64,000 nucleotides of DNA from Nipponacmea schrenckii (Eukaryota; Mollusca; Gastropoda; Lottiidae), in NCBI GenBank assembly GCA_030562195.1, contig JAUJPP010000007.1, positions 3,844,001-3,908,000 on the forward strand. Reading direction: 5' to 3'. Below the pieces are notes generated by a model, which was given only the letters and a program-made list of their open reading frames with translations, was not told where the DNA came from and did not search any database. Positions 12,951 to 25,242 of the stretch are shown here, one piece after another (the first letter of the stretch is position 1; every line of letters starts with the position of its first letter). The translations under genes were made by a program, and so were the position numbers.

Positions 12951-13096
12951 ATGCCACACAATGCTCGGCCCTATTTTGAAGATTTGAAAGTTCTGAAATA
13001 TCATATAGAAACGTCAAAACAAAGAATATTTAATTTACCAATTATCAAACTTGTTCGAAAAATTGCTGATGATTTATTCACCAATATGAGTCAAGT
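12951..13096 (+). other. Possible isolated first coding exon
   Basis: An ATG in good context (adenine at -3) opens a 48-codon frame starting MPHNARPYFEDLKVLKYHIE. It runs to MSQ, directly followed by a GTGAGC donor-like site at 13097. The segment is charged and amphipathic. No partner exon or homologue was recognised, so this is weak. Confidence 0.2.
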
Positions 13097-13409
13097 GAGC
13101 ATTCTTTCGTGTTTTAAACAAGTGATTTTTCCTTCTTTTGTTTTTTTCTTATAGTTTACGGGTTCAGTCTTCAAATGTTTAGCTAATTAGTGTTTTACAG
13201 AAATATATTAGAAACATGTTAATAGTATTTTAACTATGTACTGTAGATGATCCATTACCTATGTTATTTTGTCCTCAATATAAATTTATAGACCACTAAC
13301 TGAATAAATATTCATTAATCACGAACAAAACAAAGTTGGGCTAACTTTTTCTATTCTATTCTGATGGATGGACATCAATTAAGCCGAAGACAGATCTGTT
13401 TTTACCTTC

Positions 13410-13490
13410 AAAAGTTTGGCCCTTGTCAAGAATCACAGGAATCTAAATGGAATTTTTAGCTTGAAGGATCTCCTATTTCTCTTCTTACCA
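13410..13490. repeat. Diverged direct repeat, copy 1 (copy 2 at about 14212-14300)
   Basis: The two copies share a 'ttgtcaa.aatc.cag.aat.taaatgga.t.tttagctt' segment, followed by an exact tcctatttctcttcttacca (13471-13490 and 14281-14300). They are separated by about 0.8 kb in the same orientation. They may be fragments of one interspersed repeat or a local duplication. Confidence 0.55.
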
Positions 13491-13684
13491 TCTTCTCATG
13501 GTATAACATGACTTGTAGATCGAACACAGCTGCGTGCGCTGATAACATGCGCTGACAGCTGCGCGCATTTTCCCATCTGCGGGACTCACCCGAAGCCTTT
13601 CCTTTCCAGACTTAGTCTCTTTTTTGAACTCGTTACCATTCTGTTGATCTTCATTAGAAAGGAATATCCGAATATAATGACTTC

Positions 13685-13894
13685 CTATTGGGTGTTTCTA
13701 TCTAACAATAAATTGACTGTTGGTCTGAATCGAATTTCTTCATTTTGTAGATATGGCAAGGTGAAAGATTGTTCCATCTCGACAGGCGGCCAAATTTTCT
13801 CGTACAAATTTCTTTTGCTCGCTGTCGAAACGTAAACAACTTCATTACTTCTTTTGCCTTCAGCTGTTGGCATAGCTCTAGAATTTCTTACCAA
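13685..13894 (-). other. Coding-like patch, unknown protein
   Basis: An open stretch of about 69 codons on the - strand with protein-like composition. It includes GKRSNEVVYVSTASKRN, EKIWPPVEMEQSF and NEEIRFRPTVNLLLD, ending in TAG. It has no ATG at its 5' end (the first codon of the open frame is TTG). An acceptor-like tctag precedes the AGCTATGCC part, so an internal or terminal exon or an exon relic is possible. The family is not recognised. Confidence 0.25.
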
Positions 13895-16004
13895 TGTAAA
13901 ATAAGAAATTGTGATTTTTATCTAAGAATTTGACTAGATGTAGATAAACTTGTGATATCTTTATTTGTTCATTGAAAGATTTAAAAACATCATAATACAA
14001 GTGAAATAAGACTTTAATGAGCTTTCTCTTGTTCAAAATTCTAGCTGTGAGAAGACGAGATGGATAGTTCCTGCTAAGTCTTTCACTTTATCATATCTTT
14101 TACATTTTCAAAGCTCTTGGAAAAGTAAAGGTAGGAAAATCAGAAATGAATTCGCATAAAGAAGTACATGTAATATTAAAGAGGGTTCCCTTCAATAATT
14201 CTAATTATTTTCAAACTTTGTAATTGGTTCGTTGTCAAAAATCGCAGAAATATAAATGGATTCTTTAGCTTATAGGATTCTCCTATTTCTCTTCTTACCA
14301 ACTGGGATATAAGTTGACTCAGAAGACGTTTTATTTTTTAATTAGAACACGTCAATATTGGCCTGTAAACATAATATTTACTCGCACAATAATTTGAACT
14401 TCATTAGCGAGTATTCCATACCTAAATGTATATACATTTGAAATCCTCAATGTTAAAAAAAACTTTGTGTTGTAAACTCTACTGATTGCCTAATATTATA
14501 ATTCAGACGTTTCCTCTTTAACTGTTAACTAACTTAAAGAATATCTTGTATATGAAATGTTATACGAGTTGCTAATCTTTTAACCCGTGTTTGACACGCC
14601 CGGCTAATCCCTAGGTTTAATATTACTCCACCTAGTCTATGCAATTGCTAATAATATAGAGCCTGACAGAGTGAATCAGGGAAACTTTGTTTAACGCGAG
14701 CGTCGAGGACCACCATGTTCGAACGGAATCTCTCTTAATTCGGGGGTTTTCTGTCATGGTACTTGTCTTATTTAATTATCTTTATTTACTGTGGGGATTA
14801 TGACATGTTTTTGCTTTTAGCACAGTTTATATGGATTGTGTTGTGGTTAAAACTAAAGCTATTTTCTATAGTGCTAAATTAACCAGATGGTAGTTGTTCG
14901 GGTTTCTGCTGCACTGAAAGTTTTGAGAAGAGTGGTGTAAGGGAAACAACTCGTGTCGGCTTGAAGGTGGTAAAGTCATCATTTTGATTCGGTTGATTGA
15001 AATATCTCTGTTACAGTTAGTAAAATACAAAATTGTAGTGCTTTTAGAAGATGGAAATTTACTTTCTGTTAAAGATATCAATTTATTACATTTTTAAACA
15101 CGATTCGGATTTCGTAACATTGTTCTAATACAGACTTACATTTTAAAGATTTTTAGAATTGTAACATATATATTATTATGTGACTACTATATTATTTTTA
15201 ATAATAAATGCTTCAATCATTTGCGGCGTATAACCTGTTAATTATTTTTGTACAGTTTAAGGTACAATTTTAAAGAATCACTATTACTCACATTTGACTT
15301 GTTGAACACCCATAATTGACTAGACCAATACAATATAGTGATATTATTTTTTTTTGCTCGCCTCCATGTGTATTATTGTATATCAAAATTTTTTTAAAGT
15401 CTTTTGAACTTAAGAGCATAAAGGTAATTGCGTTGTGATAAAAAAAAATTAATATGATTAAACATTTATTAAAGCATCCATTTTCACTTGAAAACATTAT
15501 AAACAATATTTAGAATTAAGGGTCATTTTAATGCTTTTTCAGTAATTAAAATGAAATATAAAGTAGGGTGTATATAAGTAGAAGATCAAAAAACTTATCC
15601 AAGATAGAAAATAGAATTAAAATGTGTTCTGTGTTTCAGAAAAGACAATCAAGGCTATTGTTGTAATGTTTATTATACCTTCATATAATTTAAAATATAT
15701 TAATTTACTTCTAAACAAATGATAAACTACATTAAAAATTTTATCATTTGTTAATAAAGACATGTCCTATTCTAGAGTAAATAGAAAGAAATTTGTTGAG
15801 AATATATCTTGGCTGTTTACATTAATATATATAGATAATTTCTTTATTATCCACTAACTTGTATTCTGGTGAAGTATGGAAACCTATTAATACCACCAAA
15901 AAGGAAAGGGTATTTGTCTTTTTTAAAGGGGTAGTAAAGAGGTTTTCTTAACTTTTAATATACAGTGGGGAAAACTGATATCATTAAATTTGCAAGATTT
16001 AGAC

Positions 16005-16110
16005 CAGTGCTTATCAACCGGGGTCCAAATGGGGGAATAAAAAATCTTGGGGATTTGAAAGGAGGGGGAATTAGCGGGGAGGGGGGGGGTGTAGAAGTAA
16101 GGGCGAGAAT
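16005..16110 (+). mobile_element. hAT-like terminus (solo end)
   Basis: The sequence cagtgcttatcaaccggggt (then cc) at 16005 closely resembles the CAGTGGTTCTCAACCnGGGtcc termini common among animal hAT DNA transposons. It is followed by the G-run-rich subterminal sequence such elements often have (16023-16090). No matching inverted end was found nearby, so this is probably a truncated copy. Confidence 0.35.
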
Positions 16111-16454
16111 CGGGGAATGACTGAACAATGGGTAATATACTTCGAACTATTAGCATCGAGAGAGATAAACGTGCACTTGGTGACTGATCACCGAGGAGCT
16201 TGGTTTGAAATCTTGTATTTGTGCTTATTCGTATTGTGTTTCCTGGCGCTGATAAAAATTATCCGAGATGCCCTCATATACAGATATACAGAAATTGATC
16301 CTAATTTCCTTAATTTCCCTGGAAGGTGAACGCTTCCTAGACCCTCCTCCAGTGGCTTCGAGTCAGCGGATTGTCCTCCACGGTCACTAAACCGCCAAAC
16401 GTTGGGGGGGGGGGGTGGAGTTACGACACATTTCGCTAAGGAAAGCACCCATGC

Positions 16455-17493
16455 TAAACAATATTGAAAATCGGTGAAATCGGAATTATCTAATATGAGT
16501 TATTGCCTTTGTTTGTTTTTAAAATGCTCGTAAACACTCTACAATTCTCCACGGATTTTGATGAAACTTGATGTGAGAATGTAATAAACCAAGGAGGAAC
16601 CCTATTGAAAATCGACGAAATCGAAAATATTTAGTATTAGTTTGACAATTTTTAGCTCGTAAACACTCTAGACCATTTTTGACGAAACCTACTGCAATTG
16701 TTTGATAATTTGAAAATCAAATAAATCGAAATATATTTCATATGAATTATTGCCCTTGAATTCGTTCCATTTTTTGGCTCGTAGACACTCTACATGACAC
16801 AATTCTTTACAGATTTTGTAAAAACTTGCTGAAATTCTTTGTTATCACTAAAATATGAACCGTATTGAAAATCAAAAATATCAAATAATATTTAACATGA
16901 ATTATTGCCCTTGTTCTTTAAAAGGCATTCGATGGTTTGGTTCGTTAACACTACAAAAGGCACAATTCTTTACAGATTTTGACGAAACTGGGTGAAATAG
17001 TTAATTATCGTCTAAGGATGAACTCCATTGAAAATAAAAAATATCGAAAACTATTGACTATGAATTATTGACCTTGTTCTTAAAAACGCATTCGACTTTT
17101 GGCTCGTTCACATATATAAGGCAAGATTCTTTATGGATTTTGACGAGACATGCAAACATTGTTATCATTCAAGGATGAACCCTAATGAAAGTCAAAAATA
17201 TTAAACATGAATATTATTGTCCTTGTTCTTTAAAACGCAATCCATTTTTGGCTCGTTAACATTATAAGGCACGATTCTTTACGGATTTTGACGAGACTTG
17301 CTGAAAGGATGAACCCTAATGAAAATTTAAAAAAACGTAAAATATTAATGAGTTATTTCCATGTTATAAGGTACATTCTTGACAGTTTTTAATGAAACTT
17401 AGTAATATTGTACCTCAGATTTTTGTCAAGTTTTTATTCAAAATCAATGCTGACATTGGGCGTATATTACCTAGCCTGGCAAGCTATCTTTCT
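16455..17493 (-). mobile_element. Tandem-core ('pearl'-like) element, copy C
   Basis: The head is at the right end on the - strand: cgtatattacctagcctggc then aagctatctt, ending at 17490. About seven core units follow leftwards. The landmark (ttcttta.agattttga.gaaactt) recurs near 16539, 16673, 16798, 16961, 17123, 17271 and 17371. Spacing is uneven at 100-165 bp. The expected cggacggac...gggcgtat tail is not visible at the left end, so the copy is truncated. Its core differs from copies A and B but matches copies D and E. Confidence 0.55.
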
Positions 17494-19170
17494 TTGTAGA
17501 AACACGCTTATAATCACAAAATACACACACACACAAAATACATACTGAAAATGATTGAATTTGTAGTGATAAAGAATATTTGGAAGGAATGTCAAGGAAA
17601 TGAAATGAGTAAAGTCGATGTTATAAACGCTCAATAGAGACTTTGAAACAAAAGTGAAGATTTAAGAACGATAACTCTTAACGGGTGTAATAAAGCGCAT
17701 TTGAATGGACCTAATTTAAGTAGTGAAGGTTATTGATCTGTCATATTTCCTATGGAGTATTGATGTTGGGACAGAAATTATGGACATTAAATCTTAACTA
17801 TAAACGGGATCAAATAATATTTTTATTACTTTCAGGGATCTATTACATCTGGAGTTTAAAAAATAAGATACATGTCATACGTATGCCACCATAGATTGAA
17901 TGGGCGTGGTTTATGATTTGATGGATGTGTTGAAAGTAATCAGAGGGGTGGGATTAAATATTTCAATAGAATTCATTGAATTAACGTATATGGCCAGCCC
18001 AAGTGAAATCAAATTGAAAGTTCATCGACTCAAATCACGGCTTTTCTCAGGTCGATATGATTACACTAAGTGAGTTGAGAACGCGTCGAAAATGTCAACA
18101 TTTTGTTCAACATTTCTTTCCGTTTATTGAAGGTACATGTTGATCTGAGATTAAATTGGTGACAAAAATCACGTTTAATGTGAAATTGATAGTATGGCTA
18201 CTAAATTTGAGACAGACTTCAGAACATAAGAATAACATGAAGCGAGAGAGAAGCGTGTCACATCATCAAATCTAATGATATTACCCGTCTTACTAAAAGA
18301 TCAAATCAGATAGTTCTTAATATTCTAAATCAAGAAGCTCCTTGCGTTTCGTGAATAAAATTAAACGTAATTTCAAGTGTGCGTTGCCCCAAAAATGCGT
18401 CTATCCGATAAACAATCCTTTTTAACAAAGTATCTCCGAAAATACCAATTTTTTACATTCTAACATTTTGTTAAGCTCCATATTATAAAAGTATTTATGT
18501 AATAAATGTACATGTATTTGAATCTTCTTGAATCGTTAAAGATATTTATCTGACCAATATTTAAGTGCAGAAAATTGTATTTTCGAACTTGTGTGGAAGA
18601 CAAATCCACATATACCACTGCAAGGGATGATACATTGAGCCTTATTTGCTATCTGATTTCGATATGCATTATATAAAGTAAATACTGGACATAATGTGAA
18701 AATGAGAATTGATTAGTGTGACTATGATCATAAAATGTCAATATAATTGTCAAATGGTACGAACATTTTGACAAAAGTAAAAGTAAGGGCAGTTCTTTTC
18801 AACCATTATTAAAATTAATAATTATAGATATTAACATCAATAATTGATTTAAATCACTGTTGATTAAAAGATACATGATACATAAATCATATTGTAGGTG
18901 TATCCTGTTCAAGGTACAATCATCACAGGAAACTACAGTTACTCCACCTCGTTATAATTCATGTTTTAGGATTTTTTAATTGTTTTGTTTTCAATGATTC
19001 ATAAAATAAATTTCATTCATTAATTAACTGTTAATTTTACTACTCAGTGTTAATAGGAAACAATCAAAATAGTTATGTTCTAAATATAGATATTTATTTG
19101 TGTATTTACTATTCATAGACATTTATTTATCATGCATAAACAATGCATTTTAATTTTTTCTTTATATTTC
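17494..19170. other. Non-coding spacer between two opposed elements
   Basis: AT-rich DNA lying between copies C and D, which point away from the spacer. It holds a short CA run near 17520 and no gene, RNA gene or repeat that I can identify. Confidence 0.45.
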
Positions 19171-20561
19171 AAAGATAGCTTGCCAGGCAAGGTAATATAC
19201 GCCCACTAGCAGCATTGAATTTGAATAAAAACTTGACAGTAATAATGTAATAAAAACATGTTGAATACAATATACATATAATACGGAGTGGTGTTAATTT
19301 TAAGTCAAAAACTATCATGAACAAGGGGGTCATTTAAATTCTTATTTCTTTTTTAAGGCAATGACAATAGATCATTTTTGAAGACGGTGGGAAATTTCTC
19401 TTGTAAATCCTTTTTTTAAATTATTGATCAACGAGTAGTTGTGAGGCTGTACTTTTCAATTGAATGTACGATGTGAATAATTTTGAAATCAAATTGAATG
19501 TTTAGTCCCGATGGGTTCACAGTTTGTAATTTATAAATCCAGAATTTTTCTCGAATTAGGCGAATCTTTTTGCTTGTAGATCAGTTTGATTTTATCTATT
19601 CGATAGGCATGATATTAAGATGGTTTATATAATGATCTGGCTGGATAAAATGACGTGCTAATGTTTTATTTTGTTTATTTAAATTTAAATGTGATTTGTG
19701 TTGAGAGAAAATGGATGACGATAAACAATTTCAGCAAGTTTCGTCAAGATCCATAAAGAATGATTGTGCCTTGTTTAGGAGCCAAAAATCGCATGAGTTT
19801 TACAAAATATTTCGATATTTTTATTTTCAATGGAGTTCATTGATAAACAATTTCAGTAAGTCAAAATCCGTAAAGAATAGTGTCTTGTAGAGAGTTGACG
19901 AGCCATAAATCGCACGCGTTTTGAAAAACAAGGGCATTTAATGTAGTTTGATATTTTTGATATTCAATAGAGTTCATCCGTGGATGATAAAAAAACTACT
20001 TCAGTAAGTTTCGTCAAAATCCATAAAGAATTTTGCCTTGAAGGGTGTTAAAAATCGAACGCGTTTCATAGAACAAGGGCAATAATGCACATTCAATATA
20101 TTTCGATATTTTTCAGTTTCTATAGGGTCATCCTTCGATATCAAACAATTTCAGCAAGTTTCGTTAAAATTCATCAAGAATTCTGCTTCCTAGAGTGTTT
20201 ACGACCTTAAACTGAGCGCGTTTAGTAAGAACAAGGGCAATAACTCATACTAAATATTTTTTCGATTACGCCGATTTCAATAGGGTTCATCCTTGAGTTA
20301 TAACATACTCTTACACCATGTTCAAACGAAATCCTCCTAGAATTGCACATTGTAGAGTGTTTACAAGCATTTAAAAATAAGGGCAATAACTCATACTAAA
20401 TATTTTCGATTTCGCTGATTTAAAATAAAGTTCATCTTTGGGTGATGAATTATGTCAAAATCCGTCAAGAATTGCGCCATCTAGAGTTATTACGAGTAAT
20501 TGTGGATGGACGGACGGGCATGGGTGACGACAATATACGCTCCACATTTCACGTGGGCGTT
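19171..20561 (+). mobile_element. Tandem-core ('pearl'-like) element, copy D
   Basis: Head: aaagatagcttgccaggcaa then ggtaatatacgcccac at 19171-19206. A unique segment of about 0.5 kb follows. Then come about six core units; the landmark tcaaaatccgtaaagaat and variants recur near 19746, 19861, 20012, 20164, 20327 and 20454. The tail has a ggatggacggacgggca tract, gggtgacgacaatatacgc and acgtgggcgt. Head and tail share an aatatacgc motif. This is a near-complete copy of the family truncated at 16.5-17.5 kb. It is non-coding. Confidence 0.6.
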
Positions 20562-22484
20562 TGAAATGATGGACAATGTGGTATCAAATTTGTTAAAATT
20601 TCTATGAGAAAAAATCTCGAAAACGATGCTACTAGCCCCCTACGAACAGTTCCGAATGTTTTTGTTTCCTCAGTTCTCTGGCATGTAATGTAAAGATACT
20701 TCTTTCGTCATAAGAGATTGATTTAAATTAAATTTGTGTCTCGATTGCATCACTTGATTAAATAAAGAATCAATGACATCCTCAGTTGAACTGTCCTCCT
20801 TTTGAATCTGTGTAAATATAAGAGAAATGAATATATTTTTCTATAATAATGTGTATTCTGGGGAGAGCTCCTTTACATCCGGCATAGGCCTATTACAATG
20901 ATTTGCAAAGTAAAAGCAATATTTCGATCTGAATTTCAGACATTACACTTTTGCATCGCCCAGTCTTTTTAAAAATAAAAGTCAATAGGTTACTAATTTT
21001 TTAAAAAAAAACTTGGTAATTGCAATTATGTTACTCTTTTCATTGAAAGTTTAACTGTTATCCTGTGTGTCTTAAAAAGGCTTTAATGATAATTAAATAA
21101 CTTTAATTAAACTAAGTGATTTATGCAGTCTAGTCTACTTGACACAGCATAAGTGTTGGCAGAAAAAGTACAAGGTAAAACGATTCAACAACTTAAAATG
21201 ACACCTATAAACACTTTAATTTTTTCATCCCAAGCTTTTTAAAATAGCATCAACAACCGCTCTAATTGTTGTTGCAAACTTGATTGTTTAATTTGAAATC
21301 ATTTAGAAAATCTCTCTATAATCGTTTAAAATGAGTGCTGAAAGATACAGTTAGATGTAAACACGGGAGAAAATGTGTTCGATACATACATACTTCTTTT
21401 ATATAAACAGTATTGAAGATTCTCTCAACACGGGTGGTTTTTATCTAAATAAAAAGTGAAGAGGAGTCGACTCTCAGTGTAAACTATTTGTATTAAAAAA
21501 CAATGATTATTAAGATTGACAAGTAAACAAATCATAAATATATCATGCCATTTTCAAGAGTTTTTTTCTGCCAAGCATCATTCGTTGGTATACCTGAAAA
21601 ATACAAAAATACGAGTAGACGAAGTACGATGCAGGGTCACAGTTGCAGAAGAAAGGGATACTGCGTCTTAGCATGAACATAACATTTTAGTTCTCGAGAT
21701 TGGTCAATATGTTTATAATGAACTTACCTGGTGTCATAAAGTAACAGAATACCTTAAAAAACAAAACTAAGTCATTTTTGAAAAACGCGTAAACAATCTA
21801 TTAAGCGTTTTTCAATAATCAAATGCATCTGTATAGTTATTACTTAGTTTTTTGGATATTCATTTTTTTTATGTTATTTATGGCAACAAGAATATTTACT
21901 GATGAATAGAGCTCTTATTGTCCAAGTTTGAAATTTTGAAATGTTATGTTCATTCTAAGACTTATTATTCCTTTATTAAACCAACACCGAACGCCATACA
22001 AGAAAATTGTTCGTAAATTTCAGACACAATTTATTGAACCGATATACGTATATGCATTTCGAAATGGACATATCAGAAATTCATCAAAATACATTTTTTT
22101 CTTTCTACTCAATAGTTTCTGAAGACAAAAGATGTATCTTGATCTAAGCTTACTTGGAATTTCCCACCTATGCCTTTCCAAGTCACAAATCAGGAAGAAA
22201 TAAACAAAACGAAATAAGTAGTAATAATAACCTGTTGAAACCTTTTGAAAGATTGCAGACATGCTTTGATGGTGAACTTCCCAATTGGGTTTCGCTATTA
22301 AAAAAAAAACACTTCATACAAAACGTCATGTACATGCATTTGCATTATAAATACAATTTCAGATTTTGTTTACGTCCACATGAATTGCGGAGCGTATCCA
22401 TGTACATTTCGTCCGCAATTTGTTTGCTTTTTGACAAACATGGTGTCAGTCTTTATTTCCATCCAGAGATGAAAAACAATATAT
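20562..22484. other. Non-coding stretch, no gene seen
   Basis: AT-rich. A + strand frame at 22154-22486 is open for 110 codons but has no recognisable domain, and the opposite strand is open over part of the same interval. I regard it as chance. Confidence 0.45.
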
Positions 22485-22793
22485 AATATGAATTATTGCC
22501 CTTGTTCTAGAAAATGGGCCAAATATTTAGCTCGTAACTCTGTAGGGGACACGATTTTAGAATTTTCGAAAATGTTAATTATTACCAAAGAAAGTGAAAT
22601 TATTATAATTGTTTATTCAATGTTAAGGTTTTAACATCTTTTGGAATATTTTGATGAGACTTGGTGGAATTGTTTATTTTTAAACCAAAAATGTGTACAG
22701 AATGAAATGTATGACTAAAGTTGAAGATTTCATACTGGTGATTGTTCCAAAAATATGTTTATTCAAAATCAAAGCAGCGTATATTACCTTGAT
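22485..22793 (-). mobile_element. Degenerate tandem-core element fragment
   Basis: The left part (tatgaattattgcccttgtt, tagctcgtaa) matches core units of copies C-E on the - strand. The right part ends in gcgtatattacctt, the head motif on the - strand, and one atttt.atgagacttg landmark lies at about 22650. Heavily decayed, with about two units left. Confidence 0.45.
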
Positions 22794-25125
22794 TGAAAAA
22801 TAAATTTTAAATGTTCTTATATTTGATATAAATCTTTGGATTTGATTTTTCAAATATGTTCAAAGGACTAAAAAGAAAATTAATTGAAAGGTATAAGAAG
22901 TTTAATATTAAGTATATATTTATATATAAATATTCTCATTCAATATCTGGAATTTACTTAGATTCAAGCAGTCATTAATGCAATCCTGGGAAAATTTTCA
23001 TCACAAAAGAGAAATATAACATCACACAATTCAGTCTTCTTGATGTATCAACAAACCCCCTTTTCATAAGATATTAGTTGATTTGGGAAAGATGATGGTC
23101 AAAAATAGTCTATTATTTACCACTTACAGTGGTCAGTCAATAAATTGTTTGACCAATTCTTTATGCTGGCGGCTTCACACCTGTGTTGGAAAGGGTCTAC
23201 TTTATCTTGTTGTCTTGAAGTGGACAGTAAGAGTCGTCAACAATACTAATTCAATTGTAAATTTCCCCTTCACTTTTTTAAAACAAATTTTTAGATTGAA
23301 ATTTTCAGATTTTCTGAAGCTCTGATATGTATGGAATTTGGTTCTTTCAAATAGGTTATGCCTTATTACATGCCACAATTCTTGAACCCTCTTGACATCA
23401 TCACCTGCAGAAAAGTAGTTTCCTGTTGACAAACCAAATTTCATGAACATCAAATCAATAGGCGTTTAATTATTGTACACTGTAGCCAAACTTCTATCCT
23501 GTGTAGGTTTAGGGGTTTCTAACCATTAAGCTTTTTGGGAGAGTCCTCATGGCTTTGACATTTTAAAAGTTAATGGGAGTTTTTTTTGTTGCAGGAATCA
23601 TTCAAATCATATGCCGGTCTTTCAAAACGGGAATATTTGCCTAGCTTCTTTTTTCACTGTTTTAAAAATCATTTTATTTATTTTTTTGTGCGTGGGTGTG
23701 TGTGTGTGTGGAAGGGTGGGTTTTAGGGTACGTTGGTCTATTTCTTCTGAAAATATGATTTAAAATTTAACTCGGGAAAATCAAAAAATGAAAATATCCT
23801 TAACTTTATTTATAAACATAAAATATTTACAATTAACAACTAAGTATTTTACCTAAGTGATTAACAGAATGTTAAAGATCCAAAAACCCAAAATAATTCT
23901 GATGTCTCCTCCCCAATTAAATTTCAATCTTGACCACTCCACTACACTTATCAGTTCGAAAGATTAAAAGAAGGATAAATGGAGTGGTATATTGGTAGTC
24001 TTGGATTAAGGGATTGATCATGATCAAGTAAAATATTATCAAGGTTAGCCTCTTGATCGTATAATTATCTGTTGATGACGGTTAAAGACCTGTTGATGGT
24101 TACAACAACCAACAGCAGACAGTCTGGGCTAGAAATTAACCCTTTCGAAATCAATCTAGTTTCAATTAAAAAAAAAAGACACGCCTTTAAAACATATTTT
24201 AGAATGATAAATAATTTCCAAATTCTTTCAAGTTTGTGTTTTATGTAGATATTGCTTTTAATTGATTTATTTCAGTTCCTAAATAAAAAAATTAGGAACA
24301 AGATAACATTTTATGTGATTTTCCATAGATCTGTCATTATCAATAAATGAATTTGTTCTCTCATCTAACGGTAACACTTTGCAGCGGATAACCGTTGACT
24401 TTCATTTACGTAATGTCTCATAGGAATTCTTAAGAGGTTTTCTTATTATGATTATTTGGGGCACTGAAAGCATCGATTTCCACCTATTCGATTCTATAAG
24501 TCTTGTAATTACACGTTTTCTTACGGAGCTATCGCAAAGACCTTTCATGTGAGATATAAAAATGAGCATCTATTACAATAGGGTTAAGCACTTCTTATAA
24601 TAACAGGATCCATAGACATTTGATGACAATTGGAATGATACAAATAGAATCTGTAAATGGCCCCGATAGATGTAAAAAAAATGTTACCAGCCTAATAGGT
24701 TGAATGGAATCTATGCTTGAATAGGAATAATGTTTTCATCAAAATAAATTGATCTAAGATAAAAAATAAAAAAAAAATACGAAAGATTATTGCATATCAG
24801 AAAAACAGACATCGGGTCTACGATACTATTTAACAAAAATATGTCCTACAAAGAGGCACTGAAAGGTTGAAGATTACCAACAACCCATTTTCACCTTTAT
24901 ATCAGAAATTTGTTTTACCTAACTATTACATGTTAAAATTTTAATGGATACATTTAGGAAGGAATTCAACCTTTGATCTCGTATTGACCGATCAACAGAA
25001 GCGCCAAATTCTCACGGAGGTAGACTATAGGTCTAGGGTAACGATTGCTTATATATATGTATATATATAGTTGATATTAAAAGTGTTAGTAGTTTAGTTA
25101 GTAATGTGTAATATTACATTAGTAC
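22794..25125. other. Non-coding stretch upstream of FoxL1
   Basis: No gene seen. A GT microsatellite-like tract lies near 23690-23712. Around 23.9-24.6 kb the sequence is less monotonous, with a perfect palindrome (24014-24027), an aacggtaac...ggataaccgtt pair and a ttacgtaatg bZIP-like palindrome near 24408. This could be distal control DNA of FoxL1, but only by inference. Confidence 0.35.
24014..24027. promoter_or_regulatory. 14-bp perfect palindrome
   Basis: ttgatcatgatcaa is exactly self-complementary. It lies about 6.4 kb upstream of FoxL1 in a stretch with other short symmetric motifs. A dimeric protein-binding site is possible; function is not shown by sequence. Confidence 0.2.
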
Positions 25126-25242
25126 TTACACTTGATAACAATAGGTACTGTTAATCTGTTCTTTTATATACTAATCATATCATTGTTATTTAGATAGACA
25201 TCAAACGGTGCCGACAATAATATTATTATAATATATTACACT
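25126..25242 (+). repeat. About 117-bp dispersed repeat, copy 1
   Basis: It shares long exact runs with the inverted copy at 35429-35541, including ctgttcttttatatactaat, catatcattg and tagacatcaaacggtgccga. Both copies begin and end near a ttacactt motif. The element has no coding capacity. The two copies lie about 5 kb either side of FoxL1 in opposite orientations. Confidence 0.7.

Larger units (their letters stand above)
7832..16004. other. Non-coding stretch with scattered coding-like patches
   Basis: No confident gene in 8 kb. Listed separately are coding-like patches at 10929-11224, 12951-13096 and 13685-13894, and a diverged duplicate pair at 13.41/14.21 kb. GC-richer islands occur near 12290-12440 and 14590-14760, and near 13530-13590 where CAGCTG and GCGC motifs cluster. 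They could be regulatory, but nothing in them is diagnostic. Confidence 0.4.

Noticed and set aside
16117..16448. Frames on both strands near 16.1-16.45 kb
   Set aside because: They lie in G-run-rich DNA next to a hAT-like end, are open on both strands and have no motif.
22154..22486. 110-codon frame on the + strand
   Set aside because: No recognisable domain, the opposite strand is open over part of it, and its right end runs into a decayed repeat.
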